The translations under genes and the position numbers were made by a program. Of a stretch of DNA of 64,000 nucleotides, positions 16,012-23,655 are shown one piece after another. The DNA is from JAEUIT01 sp044220875. Its GTDB lineage: Bacteria > Planctomycetota > Phycisphaerae > Phycisphaerales > SM1A02. Below the pieces are notes generated by a model that saw nothing but the letters and a program-made list of their open reading frames with translations, did no database searches and had not been told where the DNA came from. The DNA lies in the NCBI GenBank assembly GCA_044220875.1, contig JBGAQH010000002.1, positions 186,001-250,000 of the forward strand. Direction: 5' to 3'. Positions within the stretch are counted from its first letter, which is position 1, and each line of letters starts with the position of its first letter.

Positions 16012-16590
16012 ATGCCCATCCCACGACTGCGCCGCGAATCGACCGCCCTGCTCGTCATCGACGTGCAGGAGCGACTGCAGCCGACCATCCACCTCGGCAC
16101 CGACGTCGCCCACAATTGTGGGCTGCTGTTGGATGTCGCCCACGCGCTCGGTCTTCCTTCGGTTGTGACCGAGCAGTACGTCAAGGGACTCGGACACTCG
16201 GTTCCCGCCATCCGCGAGCGCATCCGGCCCGGCACGCCGGTCGTCGAAAAGACCCGATTCAGCGGTGCCGTCCCCGAGGTGGTGGGCTTCCTCGACGAAC
16301 GTCGGGTCGCCAACGTTCTCCTGTGCGGGGTCGAGGCCCATGTGTGCGTGCTCCAGACCGCCTTGGATCTGCTTGCCTCGGGCCGCCAGGTGTTTCTCGT
16401 GACCGACGCAATCTCAAGCGGCCAACACGACCAGGTCCATCCGGCGTTCGAGCGAATGCAGCGGGCCGGCGGCGTGCTGTCAGGCACCTTGGGAGCGACC
16501 TACGAGCTCGTCGCCGACGCCGCGGACCCAGCGTTCAAGGCCTGCCTCGGCATCGTCAAGGCGGTCCGGCATGTGAATCACGGCCGATAA
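16012..16590 (+). CDS. Isochorismatase-family cysteine hydrolase
   Basis: The protein has 192 residues. The Asp-Lys-Cys triad is visible: ALLVIDVQER (Asp), VVEKTRFSG (Lys) and CGVEAHVCVLQT (nucleophile Cys); the cis-peptide segment CGVEAH is typical. This resembles the YcaC-like or nicotinamidase-like small hydrolases rather than true isochorismatases. The substrate is unknown. It lies 6 nt after purB and probably ends that operon. Confidence 0.82.
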   Translation: MPIPRLRRESTALLVIDVQERLQPTIHLGTDVAHNCGLLLDVAHALGLPSVVTEQYVKGLGHSVPAIRERIRPGTPVVEKTRFSGAVPEVVGFLDERRVANVLLCGVEAHVCVLQTALDLLASGRQVFLVTDAISSGQHDQVHPAFERMQRAGGVLSGTLGATYELVADAADPAFKACLGIVKAVRHVNHGR

Positions 16591-16767
16591 TCGGACTTTT
16601 CCACCAGCGCTGGGAAGGTCGCAAGACCGAAAGAAAGTTCCCCCACTTCTGCGGATCGGTCCCCACGGAGCGGTATTCTCTGCGGAACGCACGCGGGAGC
16701 CGCGATGGGACGCCCCCATTCGGCACTGCCCGCCTCAACGAACTCCGCTTGTGAGGGTGTCTGACCC

Positions 16768-16995
16768 ATGGAAGCCTACGACCGTCTTGTGAAGCTCGTG
16801 CACGAAGTCGAAGAGGACGTCAAGAAGGCCGAGGGCGGCAACAAGGCCGCCGGCACTCGCGTCCGAAAGGTGATGCAGGAGATCCGGCAGGCTGCCCAGG
16901 ATCTTCGCGCCGCCATCCTCGATGCTCGCAATGAGGGCGACCAGGCGCCAGCACCGGCTCCGGCGAAGCCCGCCGCGAAGCCCGCGAAGGCCTGA
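16768..16995 (+). CDS. Histone H1-like protein Hc1
   Basis: The protein has 75 residues. The first 55 form an amphipathic charged helix region (MEAYDRLVKLVHEVEEDVKK ... RVRKVMQEIRQAAQDLR). The tail is Ala/Pro/Lys repeats (APAPAPAKPAAKPAKA), as in chlamydial Hc1 and planctomycete Hc1-family proteins. These bind and compact DNA. The tail here is short and only mildly basic. A -10-like TATTCT lies at 16674-16679, the same hexamer as in the atpD promoter, but no good -35 is seen. Confidence 0.8.
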   Translation: MEAYDRLVKLVHEVEEDVKKAEGGNKAAGTRVRKVMQEIRQAAQDLRAAILDARNEGDQAPAPAPAKPAAKPAKA

Positions 16996-17128
16996 CCCTC
17001 GACCGGCGCCGCCGGCGCGCTGCCCCCCGAGGGCCCAAGTCCGTTCCAGCCTCGCGGCGCCATCGGATGCCTCACCATCCGCTGATGCCGCGTTGCTTTC
17101 GAATTTCACCGTATCGAGCTGACGCTAC

Positions 17129-17602
17129 GTGGCATCCCAACCGCTTTTCGACATCACCGGGATCGACCGAACACTTGTGCGGGCCACGGCCGAGGACGTG
17201 GGTCGGGTCAATCCGCAGTGCGGACACATGCGCCAGCTCGACCACGTGATCTGGGCCGATGACGCCCTGACGGATGTCTTGGGCGTCAAGTTCGTTCGAC
17301 ACGATGAGTTCTGGGTACCCGGCCACATCCCCGGTCGACCGCTGTATCCGGGCGTCCTGATGATCGAGGCGGCGGCGCAGGTCTCAAGCTGGCTTCAGCG
17401 GGTGAAGTACGAGAATCTCGGCTTCCTCGGATTCACGCGTTGCGACGAGACCGTCTTCCGTGCCCAAGTGGCACCGGGCGACACGCTCTACCTTCTCGCC
17501 CATGAGGTCACTTCAAGCCGAAAGCGGTTCGTGTCGGTCGCACAGGGCATCGTCAACGACCGAATCGTGTTCGAGACCAAAGTCACGGGCATGACGTTCT
17601 AG
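17129..17602 (+). CDS. fabZ: FabZ-like beta-hydroxyacyl-ACP dehydratase
   Basis: The protein has 157 residues and appears to start with GTG at 17129. It has the hot-dog fold: FWVPGHIPGRPLYPGVLMIE contains the catalytic His and, at its end, the Glu of the MIEAAAQ motif. Upstream residues RQLDHVIWADD fit the usual start of the FabZ strand. It dehydrates 3-hydroxyacyl-ACP in fatty acid synthesis. A slightly unusual active-site neighbourhood (Leu-Tyr-Pro-Gly instead of Ile-Met-Pro-Gly) and the solitary position away from lpx or fab genes leave room for a related dehydratase role. Confidence 0.78.
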   Translation: MASQPLFDITGIDRTLVRATAEDVGRVNPQCGHMRQLDHVIWADDALTDVLGVKFVRHDEFWVPGHIPGRPLYPGVLMIEAAAQVSSWLQRVKYENLGFLGFTRCDETVFRAQVAPGDTLYLLAHEVTSSRKRFVSVAQGIVNDRIVFETKVTGMTF

Positions 17603-17615
17603 CGGGCCCGCTGTC

Positions 17616-18662
17616 ATGACCGTCATCGAGCCTCTCCTCTTTGAGCCGATCCTGAAGCACCGCGCGTGGGGGGGCGACCGACTGCGGCATTTCGGCAAGC
17701 GGGTGCCGACGGGCGGCCACATCGGCGAGAGCTGGGAACTCGCCGATCTTCCCGACGAGATCCAGGATGGCCGAAGCCATGTCGCATGCGGCGCCTGGTC
17801 GGGAATGACCCTGCGCGAGGTCATCCGCACCCATCCCCTTGAGATCCTCGGGACGACCGAACGGTCCAAGGACGGCGGATTCCCGTTGCTCGTCAAGTAC
17901 CTCGACGCCCACGAGCACCTGTCCGTGCAGGTTCACCCCGATGCCGCATACGCGGCGGCGGTGCCCGGCGCTCACCTCAAGACCGAGGCATGGGTCATTC
18001 TCGAGGCCCAGCCCGGCGCGATGGTCTATCGAGGGGTTCGCCGGGGCGTTCAGCGAGACCAGTTCTTCAACGATCTTCAGGACATCGACGGTCCAGGCGT
18101 TCTGCCGCACCTGGTTCCCGTGCCTGTCGAACGTGGCGACTGCATCTATCTCCCGAGCGGGATCTGCCACGCCCTCGGCGCCGGCATCATCGCGGCGGAA
18201 GTTCAGACCCCCAGCGACACCACGTTCCGCGTCTTCGACTGGAATCGCAACGATCCCGGCCGCAGGCTTCACATCGAGCAGGCCCGGCAGTGCATGCGTT
18301 TCGGAGACGCCCAGGAGGACGGCGTCCCGGGAATCGTTCGCCACACGGACGCAAGCCTGCGACCAACGCATGGACTCGAAGTCCGAATGCTCTGCGCAAC
18401 GCCGATGTTTGCCATCGAGTGGATCGATGCGATGCCCCGAACCGAGTTGCAGATATCGACCAGCGGCTCGCCGGTCGTCTGGTCGGTGGTGGAAGGCGGC
18501 GCAGACCTGAAGGGTCCCGACGGCCGAGCGCTGCGGCTGAAGGTCGGCGATACGGCGCTCATGCCCGCGGCCCTTGACGGCTGGTTCGGGAGGTTCGCCG
18601 ATCGGACTACGATCCTTCGTACGTCGATACCCACGGCATCCAGGCCGCTCGCGGCCCGGTGA
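17616..18662 (+). CDS. manA: Mannose-6-phosphate isomerase, class I
   Basis: The protein has 348 residues. Cupin-type type I phosphomannose isomerase motifs: LKHRAWGGDRL near the N-terminus, LSVQVHPDAAYA and KTEAWVIL (zinc ligands Gln, His, Glu), and ICHALGAGIIAAEVQTPSDT with the catalytic segment and the third His. It interconverts mannose-6-phosphate and fructose-6-phosphate, feeding GDP-mannose and surface polysaccharide. It lies 13 nt after fabZ and 20 nt before a secreted beta-helix gene, suggesting one transcript. The C-terminal domain (from about 250) is shorter than in enteric ManA, as in Bacillus-type enzymes. Confidence 0.88.
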   Translation: MTVIEPLLFEPILKHRAWGGDRLRHFGKRVPTGGHIGESWELADLPDEIQDGRSHVACGAWSGMTLREVIRTHPLEILGTTERSKDGGFPLLVKYLDAHEHLSVQVHPDAAYAAAVPGAHLKTEAWVILEAQPGAMVYRGVRRGVQRDQFFNDLQDIDGPGVLPHLVPVPVERGDCIYLPSGICHALGAGIIAAEVQTPSDTTFRVFDWNRNDPGRRLHIEQARQCMRFGDAQEDGVPGIVRHTDASLRPTHGLEVRMLCATPMFAIEWIDAMPRTELQISTSGSPVVWSVVEGGADLKGPDGRALRLKVGDTALMPAALDGWFGRFADRTTILRTSIPTASRPLAAR

Positions 18663-18682
18663 GCTCTCAGCAAAGGACGTCC

Positions 18683-19861
18683 ATGATTCGATCGCGCTGT
18701 CTCGGGATGCTCGTTGGATCCGTCATCGCACTCGTTGCGACGGCGGAGGCGATGGCGACCCAGTTCCTGGTCCGCGCAGGCGACGACTGGGCCGTGTTGA
18801 AGGAGAAGGTCCATCCCGGCGATGAGATCATCCTGATGCCCGGCAATCACCGCGAAGTGCGATTTGACGCACTCAAGGGGGAGCGGGAGAAGCCGATCAT
18901 CATCCGAAGCGCGAGTCTCGATCCGCGGAACCTCGCGACCATCACGGCAACCGATGTCGGCATCTACCTGCTCCGGGCCGAATTCGTGCGAATCGAGAAC
19001 GTCCTCATCGTCGGGGGTCGGCGAGCAGGCATCGTTGTGACCGGGGACGGAGAGGGCCGTTCGCAGCACGTGACCCTCACCAACGTCTTCGTCGCGAAGA
19101 CCGGCGACATGGCGGAGAAGTGCGGCGTGCGGATTGACCGCACCGACCACATGACGCTGAAGGACTGCCGCATCGAGGCGTGGTATCGAGCTGGCGTCCA
19201 TATCACCGCCGCTTCGGACATCGCCCTGAATGGGGTGCAGTTCGTCGGAACGCCGGCAACGCCGGATGAGTACGGCGTCCTTGTCGATGGCGGCAGCGCG
19301 AGCGTCATGCTGCAGAAGTGCCGCTTCGCGCCGGGCATCGCCACCGCCATCGGGCTGGGCCTGCCGAATGGTCCCGCAACGCCGCCCCCACCCGCGACCG
19401 ACCCGAACGCACCCAAGGCCGAGCCTCCGGTCCTCGTGGATGGCGTGACGGTCGAACGCTGCCTGGCGAAGCGAGTGGGCACGTTCGTCACCTTCGGAAG
19501 CTGTGCGAACGCACTGGTGCGAGCCAACTCCATCGTCGATCCCACCCACGGCTATGGCTTCGTCGAAGTACCGAAGGGCTACTCGCCGGTCCACAACTCG
19601 TCGCTTCTTGCCAACCTCTTCGTGTGGAGCCCGGGCGTTCTGAAGTCCTTCGCCAGCGCCGCCGGCGGATCGCAACCGAAGGGGCTGAACCTTGAGACGA
19701 ACCTGTGGTTCTCTCTCGAACTCCCGACGGCGATGTCGATCTTGGGGGAGTTCCTCGGCACCGTGAAGTCACCGCAGACCATCGACCTCGACCCGAAGCT
19801 CGACGGCTACGACCGACCGACTGCCGAAGCGGCCAAGTCATTCGGATGGCTCTCCGCATAG
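18683..19861 (+). CDS. Exported right-handed beta-helix (pectate-lyase-like) protein
   Basis: The protein has 392 residues from ATG 18683, which has a good ribosome site (AAAGGA) and gives a signal peptide (MIRSRCLGMLVGSVIALVAT...). N-terminal HPGDEIILMPGNHRE and repeated short strands with Asn/Asp turns (LKDCRIEAWYRAGVHITAAS; LLRAEFVRIENVLIVGGRRA) are typical of parallel beta-helix (PbH1) repeats. Residues near 235-250 contain a Pro/Ala-rich insert (PATPPPPATDPNAPKAEPP). No polysaccharide lyase active site can be assigned. It could bind or cleave polysaccharide. It follows manA by 20 nt. Confidence 0.72.
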   Translation: MIRSRCLGMLVGSVIALVATAEAMATQFLVRAGDDWAVLKEKVHPGDEIILMPGNHREVRFDALKGEREKPIIIRSASLDPRNLATITATDVGIYLLRAEFVRIENVLIVGGRRAGIVVTGDGEGRSQHVTLTNVFVAKTGDMAEKCGVRIDRTDHMTLKDCRIEAWYRAGVHITAASDIALNGVQFVGTPATPDEYGVLVDGGSASVMLQKCRFAPGIATAIGLGLPNGPATPPPPATDPNAPKAEPPVLVDGVTVERCLAKRVGTFVTFGSCANALVRANSIVDPTHGYGFVEVPKGYSPVHNSSLLANLFVWSPGVLKSFASAAGGSQPKGLNLETNLWFSLELPTAMSILGEFLGTVKSPQTIDLDPKLDGYDRPTAEAAKSFGWLSA

Positions 19862-20066
19862 GAGTTATCGGCGGCCTTCGCTCGTTGTGCGAGTGATCAG
19901 TCGGGAGCCTTCCGTCGCGGGGCGTTTGCCTCATCTCCCTGCGAATGTTCGGTGCTTGGAATCGTCGCACTGCCCTCTGGGTCGGTCGGGCCGATCGCCA
20001 AGGGCGCGGGATCTCCCCGCCGCCTCCCTCGGATCCGCCCGGATCCACATTTGGGGTTTCACCGCC

Positions 20067-20630
20067 ATGAGCGGCACCGTTTCGGAAGACTCCCTTCGGC
20101 ACTGGATGCAGCGACTCGGACCCGGCCTCATCGCCCACGCCGCCGGCATCTGCCGAAACCGGCACCGCGCCGAGGAGTTGGTTCAGGAAGCCTTCATCAA
20201 GCTGTGGCGCAAGCCGCCGGATGCGGGCGAACCCGCCTACGCAAGCTGGCTTCGAACGACGGTGACGAACCTGGCGATCAACGCCCTTCAGCGGGACAAG
20301 CGGCCCGGGGCCCTGCCCGACGAATTCGGCGACCAGAAGCGCGGCCGGGAGAGCACGCCGCAGCGGACACTCGAGCGGGCGGAGGACCTGAGCCGGGTCG
20401 AAGAGGCACTCGCGCGGCTCGAGCCCGACAAACGGGCGATGCTGATGCTCCGCGTGAACGAACACATGAGTTACGAGGCGATCGCAGAGCATCTTGGCGT
20501 TCCGGTGGGAACGGTGATGAGCCGCCTCAACCGCGCCCGACTCGCGCTGCTCGGCGAACTCGACGCGAACTTCGACGCCAAGTCCGCCCGCCCCTCCTCC
20601 TACGACATCAACCGCTACCGCGAGGCATGA
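20067..20630 (+). CDS. RNA polymerase ECF sigma factor
   Basis: The protein has 187 residues from the ATG at 20067. Region 2 at about 20-85 (RAEELVQEAFIKLWRKPPD; SWLRTTVTNLAINALQRDKR) and region 4 at about 115-170 (YEAIAEHLGVPVGTVMSRLN), the helix-turn-helix that reads the -35, are clear. It is followed after 31 nt by a gene with zinc-finger anti-sigma architecture, so it is very likely released from a membrane anti-sigma. The 205 bases before it hold no gene I can recognise. Confidence 0.88.
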   Translation: MSGTVSEDSLRHWMQRLGPGLIAHAAGICRNRHRAEELVQEAFIKLWRKPPDAGEPAYASWLRTTVTNLAINALQRDKRPGALPDEFGDQKRGRESTPQRTLERAEDLSRVEEALARLEPDKRAMLMLRVNEHMSYEAIAEHLGVPVGTVMSRLNRARLALLGELDANFDAKSARPSSYDINRYREA

Positions 20631-20661
20631 GTTCCTCGCTTCCGCTTGACTGGACCTTCCG

Positions 20662-21504
20662 ATGAACCGCCAGCACTCCATGGACTGCGTCGACTTCAAG
20701 GTGATTCTCTCGCCGTACATCGACGGCGAACTTGCCGCCGAGACCCGCTTCGCCGCTGACCGTCACCTGATCGAATGCGGCAACTGCCGGTCGCTGCTTG
20801 AGCGTGCGGAATCCAACGACGAGGCGATTCGCGGCATCTGCCTGCGGGACCCCGAATTCGCCCAGCAGATCGCCGGACCGATTGGCCTTCCGGCGGAGTT
20901 TGAGTCGGAGGTCCTGTCTCGCGTTCAGCGACGCCGCACGATTCAGTGGCAGCGGATGCGAGGTTCGCTCGGACTGCTCGCCGCCGCGGCGGCCCTCGCA
21001 CTCGGCGCCGCCCTTTGGACGATCTGGCCGACCCAAACGGGCAACGGCGACCGATCGGGGAGCGGAACGAGCGAGCCGGTGAACGACGGCGATTTCGAAC
21101 AGCTCGACCCGCGTCTGCACGGTCCGCCGACGCTCCTCCATCCGCGCGAGTTTGCCCGCTCAAGCCCCGCGCTGAACTCAGACGAGCTGCAGAGCCTCCA
21201 TGGCACGGCGATTCTCCTCCAGTCGATCGCCGCAACTCCCTTCGAGGACATCGCCGCCCGGACACAGCTCCGTCAGATGTCGGTGTACGACGAACTCATC
21301 GAACGGCTGGGTGCGATCCAGCCTCGGTTCGATACCATCGACCGCCGCACCATCGCCGCGGCCCGCGCCGTCCTCTTCGAATTGCAGCGGGAGCACGTGG
21401 ACCTCGCCGCCTGGAACACCCTCCAGGACGACCTTCGGGCCTACGAGCTCGCCCGGGACCTTGAGGTGATCGCCAGCTCCGCCGAGTCACACACCGGAGC
21501 GTGA
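20662..21504 (+). CDS. Membrane-bound zinc-finger anti-sigma factor
   Basis: The protein has 280 residues. Residues about 10-55 form a zf-HC2-type anti-sigma domain (SPYIDGELAAETRFAADRHL followed by IECGNC: His-x3-Cys-x2-Cys). One hydrophobic segment (SLGLLAAAAALALGAALWTI, about 101-120) crosses the membrane. The 160-residue outer part is Ser/Thr/Glu-rich then helical with no known domain; it should hold the sensor. Partner: the ECF sigma encoded 31 nt upstream. Confidence 0.78.
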   Translation: MNRQHSMDCVDFKVILSPYIDGELAAETRFAADRHLIECGNCRSLLERAESNDEAIRGICLRDPEFAQQIAGPIGLPAEFESEVLSRVQRRRTIQWQRMRGSLGLLAAAAALALGAALWTIWPTQTGNGDRSGSGTSEPVNDGDFEQLDPRLHGPPTLLHPREFARSSPALNSDELQSLHGTAILLQSIAATPFEDIAARTQLRQMSVYDELIERLGAIQPRFDTIDRRTIAAARAVLFELQREHVDLAAWNTLQDDLRAYELARDLEVIASSAESHTGA

Positions 21505-21592
21505 CCGAAGGCATGTGGGGATCTCGGGGGTAGCCACCCCGCATGGGGATTGATCGGAAAGAACGTGCGACTTTGGGTATCGTCCCCCGCAG

Positions 21593-21922
21593 ATGGACGT
21601 CCGCGGACCGATTCCCTTTCACGCCTCGGTGCAAGCCGCTCGGGCGTATGGCGTGGCCCAGCCCGCTCGCAAGGCAGCGAATCCCGCTTCCGGACTGACG
21701 CCGAATTCCGTTGCAGCAACCACCGCGACTCCGCCCGCCGCACGGGCGGATCGTCTCGTTGCTGGCCGGGTGAGCGTGAACGCCGACCCGTCCTTGGCCC
21801 CGACGCAGACCCCCTCCGCGACGACCGCTGGCGGGAGTTTCGCCCTCTACAACCGGGCAGCAGACCGGATTGAGGTCGCGACATCGGTGGCGATTGGCCG
21901 AACCGTCGACCGTCAGGCTTGA
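21593..21922 (+). CDS. Hypothetical protein, 109 aa
   Basis: Coding looks plausible because TATCGT (21578-21583) lies 9 nt before the ATG, like other genes in this window, and the C-terminus (SFALYNRAADRIEVATSVAI) is well structured against an Ala/Thr/Pro-rich, probably disordered middle. I do not recognise a family. It lies between the anti-sigma gene and atpD, 190 nt from the latter. Confidence 0.5.
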   Translation: MDVRGPIPFHASVQAARAYGVAQPARKAANPASGLTPNSVAATTATPPAARADRLVAGRVSVNADPSLAPTQTPSATTAGGSFALYNRAADRIEVATSVAIGRTVDRQA

Positions 21923-21959
21923 CGCGGTCCAAGGACCCCGCCGATCACCGCTCCAAACC

Positions 21960-21988
21960 TTGGCAGGCGTGCCGGTTTTCGCTATTCT
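21960..21988 (+). promoter_or_regulatory. Sigma-70-type promoter of atpD
   Basis: TTGGCA (21960-21965), a 17-nt spacer and TATTCT (21983-21988). Transcription would start near 21995, leaving a leader of about 120 nt before the atpD ATG at 22115. Confidence 0.6.
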
Positions 21989-22114
21989 CTCCGCTCTTCG
22001 CGACGCCCGAGCCGCTCCTTGGCGGCGGGCGATTGCCCCCTCGGCCCCCCACACCGACGTTGACGCGTGGGTCGGGCTCGGAGGCAGCGCGATGACTCTC
22101 AACGGACCCCATTC

Positions 22115-23554
22115 ATGCCAGCCACCGGAACGATCACCCAGGTCATCGGCTCGACATTCGACGCGCAGTTCCCCGAGGACTCGCTTCCCCAGATCTACAA
22201 CGCCGTCACCATCGACTTCGCGGTGCGTGGCCAGACGACGCGCCTCTTCGGCGAAGTCGCCCGTCACCTCGGCGGCGGTCAGGTTCGTTGCGTCGCCTTG
22301 GCCTCGACGGACGGCCTGAAGCGCGGCGACGCCTGCGTCGACACCGGAGCTCCGGTCAGCGTGCCGGTGGGCGAGGAAGTCCTCGGCCGCGTGTTCAACC
22401 TCCTCGGCAACCCCGTGGATGAGCGCGGCCCGGTGAACGCCAAGAAGCGTTCGCCCATCCACCGCACCGCCCCCGACTTCATCGACCTCAATCCGAAGAC
22501 CGAGATCCTCCAGACGGGCATCAAGGTCATCGACCTCCTCTGCCCCTTCGTCCGCGGCGGCAAGATCGGTCTCTTCGGTGGTGCAGGCGTCGGCAAGACG
22601 GTCGTCATCCAGGAGATGATCGCCCGCGTCGCCCGTAACTTCGGCGGCTACTCGGTGTTCGCCGGCGTCGGCGAGCGCACCCGCGAGGGCAACGACCTCT
22701 GGCTCGAAATGCAGGAGGCCGAGTACATCGACGCGGCGGGCAAGAAGAGCCACGTGCTCGACAAGGTCGCCATGGTCTTCGGCCAGATGAACGAGCCGCC
22801 GGGAGCGCGTCTCCGCGTCGGTCTCTCGGCCCTCACCATGGCCGAAGAGTTCCGCGACGCGTCGGGTAAGGAGACGCTCCTCTTCGTCGACAACGTCTTC
22901 CGCTTCACCCAGGCGGGTTCGGAAGTGTCGGCGCTTCTGGGCCGCATGCCCAGCGCCGTCGGTTACCAGCCGAACCTCTCGACCGAGATGGGTGCGATGC
23001 AGGAACGCATCACCTCGACCCGTCAGGGCGCCATCACCTCGGTGCAGGCCATTTACGTGCCCGCCGACGACCTCACCGACCCGGCTCCCGCGACGACCTT
23101 CGCCCACCTCGACGCGTTCATCGTGCTCGAGCGCAAGATCGCCGAGAAGGGCATCTATCCCGCCGTCGACCCGCTCGGCTCGACGTCGCGAATCCTCGAC
23201 CCGCAGGTCGTCGGCGAGCGCCACTACAAGGTCGCCCGACAGGTCCAGAACATCCTGCAGCGGTACAAGGATCTCCAGGACATCATCGCCATCCTCGGCG
23301 TCGACGAACTGAGCGAAGAGGACAAGCTCACCGTGAGCCGCGCCCGCAAGATCGAGCGCTTCTTCTCGCAGCCGTTCTACGTCGCCCAGGTCTTCACCGG
23401 CTTCCCCGGCGTCACGACGAAGCTCGAGGACACCATCGACAGCTTCGAGCGCGTCTGCAACGGCGAAGGCGACGACCTGCCGGAAGGCGCCTTCATGTAC
23501 GTCGGCTCGCTGGCCGACGCCCGCGAGAAGGCGAAGAAGATGGCTGCGGGCTGA
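22115..23554 (+). CDS. atpD: F-type ATP synthase subunit beta
   Basis: The protein has 479 residues from ATG 22115. Walker A GGAGVGKTVVIQEM, the catalytic GERTREGNDLW (Glu), Walker B region TLLFVDNVFRFTQAGSEVSA and the DELSEED-type segment (VDELSEEDKLTVSRARKIER) are all present. It is the catalytic subunit of the F1 head. Neighbours are not other atp genes: the anti-sigma/unknown genes lie before it, and a terminator and a convergent protease gene follow. So atpC, which normally follows atpD, is absent here. The sequence looks intact and well conserved, so this is an expressed gene rather than a relic. Confidence 0.97.
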   Translation: MPATGTITQVIGSTFDAQFPEDSLPQIYNAVTIDFAVRGQTTRLFGEVARHLGGGQVRCVALASTDGLKRGDACVDTGAPVSVPVGEEVLGRVFNLLGNPVDERGPVNAKKRSPIHRTAPDFIDLNPKTEILQTGIKVIDLLCPFVRGGKIGLFGGAGVGKTVVIQEMIARVARNFGGYSVFAGVGERTREGNDLWLEMQEAEYIDAAGKKSHVLDKVAMVFGQMNEPPGARLRVGLSALTMAEEFRDASGKETLLFVDNVFRFTQAGSEVSALLGRMPSAVGYQPNLSTEMGAMQERITSTRQGAITSVQAIYVPADDLTDPAPATTFAHLDAFIVLERKIAEKGIYPAVDPLGSTSRILDPQVVGERHYKVARQVQNILQRYKDLQDIIAILGVDELSEEDKLTVSRARKIERFFSQPFYVAQVFTGFPGVTTKLEDTIDSFERVCNGEGDDLPEGAFMYVGSLADAREKAKKMAAG

Positions 23555-23583
23555 GTCGGGCCATCATCAGCATCCGTCAAAGT

Positions 23584-23625
23584 CAACCGGCGACCGTTCC
23601 TCAATCGAGCGAGGGTCGCCGGTTG
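23584..23625 (+). terminator. Hairpin terminator after atpD
   Basis: CAACCGGCGACC (23584-23595) pairs perfectly with GGTCGCCGGTTG (23614-23625), a 12-bp stem with an 18-nt loop, followed by TCGTTCTG. It lies between atpD and the convergent protease gene and could serve both. Confidence 0.75.
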
Positions 23626-23655
23626 TCGTTCTGTCATGCGACCCGCAAGACCCCC

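Noticed and set aside
16591..16767. Terminator at CCGATAATCGG after the isochorismatase-family gene
   Set aside because: The stem is only 4-5 bp with a 1-3 nt loop; too weak to support.
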